A stretch of 36,154 bases of DNA from JAWXTS01 sp044433305 (lineage in GTDB: Bacteria > Bacteroidota > Bacteroidia > Bacteroidales > Rikenellaceae). The notes under the pieces were generated by a model. The model made no database searches. It was not told the DNA's origin and saw nothing but the letters and a program-made list of their open reading frames with translations. The stretch covers positions 1-36,154 of the forward strand of contig JAWXTS010000009.1 of the NCBI GenBank assembly GCA_044433305.1, written 5' to 3'. The translations under genes and the position numbers were made by a program. Positions 31,184 to 36,154 of the stretch are shown piece after piece; the stretch's first letter is position 1, and each line of letters starts with the position of its first letter.

Positions 31184-32254
31184 ATGTTTTTAGATTTTAT
31201 CACCGCACCACTATCGCTGATATACGCCTCGGTTATAGGCATACGGAATCGGCTCTTCGATAAACGCATTCTGCGCTCCGAGGAGTTCGATATACCTGTG
31301 ATATGTGTTGGCAATCTGACCGTCGGTGGTACAGGGAAAACTCCTTTCACTGAGTTCCTTATCGAGAGTCTAAGCGGCAAGTACAACCTCGCTGTGGTAT
31401 CTAGAGGCTACAAGAGACGAACAAAGGGTTTTGTGCACGCCAGCGAAGATAGCACCCACCAACAAATCGGAGACGAGGCTAAACAGATAAAGCTCAAGTA
31501 CCCACATGTGGAAGTTGTCGTGTGCGAAAAAAGAGTGGAGGGAATCACAAAACTCAGAGAAATATGCCCGCAGACAAACCTCATTATTCTAGACGACGCA
31601 TTCCAGCATAGATATGTCGAGCCTTGGGTGTCGATAGTGCTTATGGACTATAACCGCCCTATCTACAAAGACCACATGCTACCATGGGGACGCCTAAGAG
31701 ACAGTAAGAGCCAGCTACATAGAGCACACTTTGTGATAACGACAAAGTGCCCAAGCAATATTCAACCCGTAGAAATACGCTCTGTGAGCCACAATCTCGA
31801 ACTGTTCCCTTATCAGAAATCATTCTTCACGGGTATTCAGTATGCTCCACTAAGACCTCAATTTGCGGAGGTGGCTAAAGCCGCACCACAGAAAAATGGG
31901 CCAATAATAGTGATGTCGGCCATAGCAAGCCCTGCTCCCATGCTCTCGCATCTTAAAGCAAACTACAATATAATTCATCACCTAGAGCATCCAGACCACT
32001 ATGCCTATAAGATTAGTGATATGGAGAAGCTGAGCCAGCTGCTCGATAGCTGCCACGAGCAGACTATTATTGTGATAACAGAGAAGGATGCAGCCAAACT
32101 AACGAACAAAAATAAAATTCCAATTAATATTCAGCAACGACTCTACGTGCTACCAATAAAAGTATCTTTCCTTGGCGACTCGTGGAAAACGTTCTTAAAA
32201 CAACTTGATAATTATGTTAGAAAAAATCAAAAATACAGCGACCTTCATCCGTAA
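31184..32254 (+). CDS. lpxK: Tetraacyldisaccharide 4'-kinase, 356 aa
   Basis: Phosphorylates the lipid A disaccharide precursor at the 4' position, at the inner membrane. Seen: a short N-terminal hydrophobic helix (about residues 4-20) as membrane contact, then VICVGNLTVGGTGKTPF with an unusual P-loop typical of LpxK, VVSRGYKRRTKGF, the GDEAKQIKLKYP block and ILDDAFQHRYVEP. The length is normal. The last 41 bases overlap punA, so the two are co-transcribed. It shows that the organism makes lipid A. Confidence 0.96.
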   Translation: MFLDFITAPLSLIYASVIGIRNRLFDKRILRSEEFDIPVICVGNLTVGGTGKTPFTEFLIESLSGKYNLAVVSRGYKRRTKGFVHASEDSTHQQIGDEAKQIKLKYPHVEVVVCEKRVEGITKLREICPQTNLIILDDAFQHRYVEPWVSIVLMDYNRPIYKDHMLPWGRLRDSKSQLHRAHFVITTKCPSNIQPVEIRSVSHNLELFPYQKSFFTGIQYAPLRPQFAEVAKAAPQKNGPIIVMSAIASPAPMLSHLKANYNIIHHLEHPDHYAYKISDMEKLSQLLDSCHEQTIIVITEKDAAKLTNKNKIPINIQQRLYVLPIKVSFLGDSWKTFLKQLDNYVRKNQKYSDLHP

Positions 32255-33017
32255 TCAGGTGAACTTCGAACCAGAAATCGGCATCGTGCTAGGCTCAGGT
32301 CTAGGTGGCCTAACTCAGAACATTGACATCGTAGCATCGATAGAATACAAAGATATCCCAGGATTCCCAGTGTCAACAGTAGAGGGTCATGCAGGAAGAT
32401 TCGTATTTGGTATGCTTGGTGGCCGCAAGGTTGTAGCCATGCAGGGACGTTTCCACTACTATGAGGGATATGAGATGTGGCAGATAATACTTCCTATCAG
32501 GGTTATGAAGTTCTTGGGAATACAATACTTGTTTGTGTCTAACGCTGCTGGCGGACTGAACCCAACCTTCAAAACGGGTAGCTTGATGATTATAACAGAC
32601 CATATCAACGCTCTGCCAAACCCACTTATCGGGCCAAACATCGACGAGTTGGGACCTCGCTTCCCAGCCATGACAGAGGCCTATTCAAAAGAGATTATCG
32701 CCAAGGCTGATGCAGTTGCAGCAGCAAACGGCATAGAGGTTAAGCATGGTTGCTACTATGCTCAATCTGGTCCAACATTCGAGACTCCTAGCGAGTGCAA
32801 GCAGGTAAGAACCGTGGGCGGCGATGCGGTAGGCATGTCGACAGCACCTGAGGTTATTGCAGCGCGCCACATGGGAATACCAGTGTTCGGTATGTCTGTA
32901 ATAACAAACAGTCATGGTGATGGCAACATTCCAACTCACGAAGAGGTGCAGATGGAAGGAGCTAAGGCCAGCGCGAAAATGATAACACTATTTACCGAGC
33001 TTGTAAAAGCTCTTTAG
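32214..33017 (+). CDS. punA: Purine-nucleoside phosphorylase, 267 aa
   Basis: Splits purine nucleosides (inosine, guanosine) with phosphate to base and ribose-1-phosphate. Seen: GIVLGSGLGGL for phosphate binding, VSTVEGHAGRFVFG, MQGRFHYYEGY, VSNAAGGLNP, the purine-site glutamate in AQSGPTFETPSE and the VGMSTAPEVIAARHMG block; this is the trimeric PNP I family. The ATG at 32214 is preferred over a TTG at 32205. The start lies 41 bases inside lpxK. ssb follows 13 bases later. Confidence 0.95.
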   Translation: MLEKIKNTATFIRNQVNFEPEIGIVLGSGLGGLTQNIDIVASIEYKDIPGFPVSTVEGHAGRFVFGMLGGRKVVAMQGRFHYYEGYEMWQIILPIRVMKFLGIQYLFVSNAAGGLNPTFKTGSLMIITDHINALPNPLIGPNIDELGPRFPAMTEAYSKEIIAKADAVAAANGIEVKHGCYYAQSGPTFETPSECKQVRTVGGDAVGMSTAPEVIAARHMGIPVFGMSVITNSHGDGNIPTHEEVQMEGAKASAKMITLFTELVKAL

Positions 33018-33030
33018 AAAGATATAAGCT

Positions 33031-33504
33031 ATGATTAATAAAGTAATATTAGTGGGTAATGTGGGGGCCGACCCAGAGGTCAGAACTCTAGACAACGGAA
33101 CCAAAGTAGCACGTGTGCGCTTGGCGACAACAGAACGTTTCTACAACTCACAGACCAAAGAGTCTAGCGACCACACCGAATGGCACACGGTGACTCTATG
33201 GCGTGGACTTGCAGACGTGGCCGACCGTTTCTTGCGCAAGGGCTCTCAAGTATATATCGAAGGACGCCTACGTTCTCGCGAGTGGACAGACAAAGACGGC
33301 AACCGCCGCTTTGGCATCGAAATCTTGGGCGACGAGCTTAAGATGCTAGGTAGAAGAAGTGACTCTCCGAGCAGCTCGGACCAGCAGCAAGGATATACCA
33401 ACCCAAGCCCTCAGAGCAGCAGCGCGCAGTATAACCAAACGCCGACTCCTCCAGAGGTTGTTGCAGCACCACAGGAAACCGAGAGCGACGACCTACCATT
33501 CTAA
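33031..33504 (+). CDS. ssb: Single-stranded DNA-binding protein, 157 aa
   Basis: Binds single-stranded DNA as a tetramer in replication and repair. Seen: an OB-fold from MINKVILVGNVGADPEVRTL through WRGLADVADRFLRKGSQVYI and RSREWTDKDGNRRFG, a flexible Ser/Gln/Pro-rich linker from about residue 110, and the acidic C-terminal tip DDLPF that recruits partner proteins. The length is normal. It lies between punA and glnS in a same-strand run with short gaps (13 and 33 bases). Confidence 0.97.
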   Translation: MINKVILVGNVGADPEVRTLDNGTKVARVRLATTERFYNSQTKESSDHTEWHTVTLWRGLADVADRFLRKGSQVYIEGRLRSREWTDKDGNRRFGIEILGDELKMLGRRSDSPSSSDQQQGYTNPSPQSSSAQYNQTPTPPEVVAAPQETESDDLPF

Positions 33505-33537
33505 ACACACGGATTTACAGATTTTAACAATAGAACA

Positions 33538-35214
33538 ATGACCACAACAACACAAACACCTTCTAACGAAAGATCACTCAACTTTATAGAGGAGATTATA
33601 GAAAAATATATAGCCGAGGGGGGCACAAATATTCAAACACGTTTCCCTCCTGAGCCAAACGGCTACCTACACATAGGTCACGCTAAGAGTATATGCCTTA
33701 ACTTTGGGCTAGCAAAACGCTATAATGGACTGTGCAACTTGCGCTTTGACGACACCAACCCATCTAAGGAAGATGTAGAATATGTAGATTCTATCAAAGA
33801 AGATGTTAAATGGCTGGGCTTTGACTGGGCTGGAGAATACTATGCTTCAGACTACTTTGAGCAACTATATCAGTGGGCAGTGATGCTAATTGAAAAAGGC
33901 CTTGCCTATGTCGACGACCAGACGCAAGAGCAGATTCGCACAGGACGCGGCACAGTGACCGTACCAGGAACACTAAGTCCTTATAGAGAGCGCAGTGTAG
34001 AGGAGAACATTGACCTATTTAAGCGTATGCGCGAGGGAGAATTTGAGGATGGCAGCAAGGTGCTACGCGCCAAGATTGACATGGCTCACCCCAACATGAT
34101 GATGCGCGACCCTATTCTATACCGCATACTACACACAAGCCACCACCGCACAGGCGACAAGTGGTGCATCTACCCTATGTACGACTATGCACATGGACAG
34201 AGCGACTCTATCGAGAAGGTAACTCACTCGATATGTACTCTTGAGTTTGATATCCACCGTCCACTATACGATTGGTTCATAGAGAAACTAGAAATCTTCC
34301 CTTCACACCAGTACGAGTTTGCACGCCTAAACATCACCTACACTATGATGAGCAAGCGCAGACTACTTCAGCTGGTAGAGGAGAATGTTGTTATGGGATG
34401 GGACGACCCTCGCATGCCTACTATATGTGGTCTACGTCGCCGTGGTTACACCCCTGAGTCTATACGTGCCTTTGCAGAGAAGGTGGGCGTAGCAAAACGC
34501 GATAACACCATAGATTATGGCTTGCTAGAGTTCTGCCTACGCGAGGACCTAAATAAGAAAGCTGAGCGTCGTATGGCCGTGCTAGACCCTATAAAGGTTA
34601 CTATAACAAACTATGATCAGGTTGAGATGCGTAAGTGCATAAACAACCCAGAGGACCCTGAGGCAGGAACGCGTGAGGTGGCTTTCTCAAACGAGATTTA
34701 CATCGAGCGTGACGACTTTATGGAGAACCCTCCAAAGAAATACTACCGCCTATCTCCGGGCAACGAGGTGAGACTACGCTATGCCTATATCATCAAATGT
34801 AACGAGGTTATAAAAGACGAGCAAGGCAAAGTCATAGAGCTTAAATGTACTATCGACACCATGTCAGGCAACGGAGGTTCTTCTGACGGACGTAAAATCA
34901 AGGGCGTTATTCACTGGGTATCGGCTCAGCACGCTGTTAAGGCAGAGGTGAGACTATTTGACCGCCTATTTACAAACGAGAATACCAGCGACATCGAAGA
35001 GGGTAAGACCTTCAAGGACTACCTGAATCCAGACTCTATGAATGTAATTGAGGCCTACCTAGAGTCTTCACTTCTTGAGGCAAGCACTAGCGACCGCTTC
35101 CAGTTTGAGAGAACAGGATACTTCTGCATGGACAAGGATTCGACTCCAGAAAAACCTATCTTCAATCGCACATCAACACTACGCGACAGCTGGGCTAAGA
35201 TGGCTACAAAATAG
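33538..35214 (+). CDS. glnS: Glutaminyl-tRNA synthetase, 558 aa
   Basis: Charges tRNA-Gln with glutamine. Seen: the class I HIGH motif in PPEPNGYLHIGHAKSICLNF, the DDTNPSKEDVEYVDSIKEDV block, YDYAHGQSDSIE, the KMSKS-type motif MMSKRRL, and the two C-terminal beta-barrel anticodon domains. The features distinguish it from a glutamyl-tRNA synthetase, since the PPEPNGY stretch is GlnRS-specific. The full length fits. Its presence means the organism can charge tRNA-Gln directly. It is followed 6 bases later by a TonB_C-like gene. Confidence 0.96.
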   Translation: MTTTTQTPSNERSLNFIEEIIEKYIAEGGTNIQTRFPPEPNGYLHIGHAKSICLNFGLAKRYNGLCNLRFDDTNPSKEDVEYVDSIKEDVKWLGFDWAGEYYASDYFEQLYQWAVMLIEKGLAYVDDQTQEQIRTGRGTVTVPGTLSPYRERSVEENIDLFKRMREGEFEDGSKVLRAKIDMAHPNMMMRDPILYRILHTSHHRTGDKWCIYPMYDYAHGQSDSIEKVTHSICTLEFDIHRPLYDWFIEKLEIFPSHQYEFARLNITYTMMSKRRLLQLVEENVVMGWDDPRMPTICGLRRRGYTPESIRAFAEKVGVAKRDNTIDYGLLEFCLREDLNKKAERRMAVLDPIKVTITNYDQVEMRKCINNPEDPEAGTREVAFSNEIYIERDDFMENPPKKYYRLSPGNEVRLRYAYIIKCNEVIKDEQGKVIELKCTIDTMSGNGGSSDGRKIKGVIHWVSAQHAVKAEVRLFDRLFTNENTSDIEEGKTFKDYLNPDSMNVIEAYLESSLLEASTSDRFQFERTGYFCMDKDSTPEKPIFNRTSTLRDSWAKMATK

Positions 35215-35220
35215 AGACTA

Positions 35221-35997
35221 ATGGCATTACATTTACTAGGCACACAATCAATAAGCAGAGCAGAAAAAGGGAACAAAAACCCTCTATTTGCAATCTGCAG
35301 CCTAGTTATGATATATATGCTTTGTGGAGCAGCTACCTGCATGGGTAGCTCTTCGCAAAGTGATTTAGACTCATTGCCGCCACTGAGAATCATAGTCACC
35401 ACAGCTGGCAACAACACCGTTTACAGCTACTCTGAAGACTCCTTTCAGGATGAGATAAAACGCAATCTACATATATTCAAGCCAATAGAAATAACCCAAG
35501 AGCAGAAGTCTGACCCAACCGTACAACGACAAGTAGACATCAGCATCGGGGAACAACAGTACCACTTCAAGGTTCAGAATCAGATTCCAGTAGTAAGATT
35601 CAACTTTGACCGCAACCGTCGTGCGCTAACACCTCAGGGGCTTGGCTCCATGGTCAGCGACACGGTAAAGAACATCACCTACCCCTCATACAAAGGAACA
35701 CCTCTTACAGAGCTTTGGGGGCTATGGCGCGAGGCGATAGAGCGCAACATGGACAGCAAGTATCTATTTCAACAGGAGAGCGCAAAACAGCTAATAATAG
35801 AGATTGAGATAGATGAGGATGGATTTGTTCACGACATCAAGGAGCTTGGGGGCACACTCAAGAGTTATAGCAGCAGCTGCATAGCGACAATCTTCGACAT
35901 AGCAGCTCGCGAATGGACTCCAGCACAAATAAACGGCAAGAAAATCCGTACCCGCTCCATAGTAATCCTCGGCGACGGACAGAGTCCGTTTCAATAG
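35221..35997 (+). CDS. Secreted or membrane-anchored protein with TonB C-terminal-like domain, 258 aa
   Basis: Function not established. Seen: an N-terminal hydrophobic segment (about residues 22-40), then a middle region of about 140 residues that I do not recognise. The C-terminal ~75 residues (LIIEIEIDEDGFVHDI, REWTPAQINGKKIRTRSIVI) match the pattern of the TonB_C domain, in which a strand and a W-x-P-x3-NGK turn are typical. The Pro/Lys-rich spacer of true TonB is missing. Bacteroidetes use such domains in many envelope proteins. It begins 6 bases after glnS. Odd: the last codons (GDGQSPFQ stop) lie inside the first unit of a 95-bp tandem repeat, whose second copy again encodes GQSPIQ and a stop. 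Confidence 0.75.
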   Translation: MALHLLGTQSISRAEKGNKNPLFAICSLVMIYMLCGAATCMGSSSQSDLDSLPPLRIIVTTAGNNTVYSYSEDSFQDEIKRNLHIFKPIEITQEQKSDPTVQRQVDISIGEQQYHFKVQNQIPVVRFNFDRNRRALTPQGLGSMVSDTVKNITYPSYKGTPLTELWGLWREAIERNMDSKYLFQQESAKQLIIEIEIDEDGFVHDIKELGGTLKSYSSSCIATIFDIAAREWTPAQINGKKIRTRSIVILGDGQSPFQ

Positions 35998-36154
35998 CCT
36001 TAGCGATACAGGTTCTAATAGGCCACGCCTTGCGCGAAGAAAAGTATCCTCTCAACCACCAGACCATCCACGGACAGAGTCCGATTCAATAGCCTTAGCG
36101 ATACAGGTTCTAATAGGCCACGCCTTGCGCGAGCAAAGTATCCTCTCAACCACC
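35976..36154. repeat. 95-bp tandem repeat spanning the gene tail to the window edge
   Basis: Unit 1 runs from 35976 to 36070 and unit 2 from 36071 to the window edge at 36154. Over the shared length they differ by a few substitutions and a one-base gap. Each unit opens with CGGAC-AGA-GTCCG, a 5-bp hairpin. Unit 1 begins inside the coding region, so the last residues and stop codon of the gene are duplicated. The array may continue past the edge. It could be a small VNTR or a duplication; no CRISPR spacing is present. Confidence 0.9.

Noticed and set aside
35976..36154. CRISPR array at the right edge
   Set aside because: The whole 95-bp unit repeats without variable spacers, and it begins in coding sequence.

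Overview
The window looks like chromosomal DNA from a member of the Bacteroidetes, most likely the order Bacteroidales. Three things point there. Many genes are preceded by the Bacteroidetes -7 promoter motif TAnnTTTG, and ribosome binding sites are weak and AT-rich. The block DUF4271 - hemD - rnpA - yidD is arranged as I know it from Bacteroides relatives. The core proteins (pyruvate:ferredoxin oxidoreductase, S20, GlnS, PunA) also read like Bacteroidales versions. Everything seen is housekeeping or metabolic. I see no phage, insertion sequence, CRISPR array or defence locus.

Layout. 1-1197 (-): an M16 zinc protease cut by the left edge. 1198-1537: divergent promoters and a structured leader. 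1538-5095 (+): pyruvate:ferredoxin oxidoreductase, a terminator, then copy A of an interspersed, structured, non-coding repeat. 5429-11172 (+): a small membrane protein, an S41 processing protease, a sensor histidine kinase, a DUF4271 membrane protein, hemD, rnpA and yidD. 11318-14968 (+): etfB-etfA-acyl-CoA dehydrogenase, followed by a long hairpin and copy B of the repeat. 15318-16753 (+): an HD-domain hydrolase and an AraC-family regulator. 16773-18648 (-): UDP-glucose dehydrogenase, rpsT with a structured leader, and tRNA-Glu. 18748-22761 (-): a compact operon LysE-family exporter - cmk - ispH - FecCD permease - ABC ATPase. 22841-25731 (+): lnt and folC. 25733-29045: two glycosyltransferases and a lipoprotein substrate-binding protein. 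29175-35997: aspartate aminotransferase, an FMN-binding protein (-), lpxK, punA, ssb, glnS and a TonB_C-like protein whose 3' end runs into a 95-bp tandem repeat at the right edge.

How the genes fit together. The oxidoreductase and the ETF/acyl-CoA dehydrogenase set suggest anaerobic fermentation of pyruvate and acyl-CoA through ferredoxin and flavoprotein electron carriers. These genes and rpsT appear, by eye, to use a more restricted codon set than their neighbours, as expected for high expression. ugd, lnt, lpxK and the two glycosyltransferases serve the Gram-negative envelope. The iron-type ABC permease and ATPase are packed against ispH, an iron-sulfur enzyme, and a matching binding protein lies about 8 kb away.

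The most interesting signals are non-coding: the two-copy nested-stem repeat behind two strongly expressed transcription units, a hairpin leader between tRNA-Glu and rpsT, a leader with mutually exclusive pairings before the oxidoreductase, and the tandem repeat that duplicates a gene's tail.
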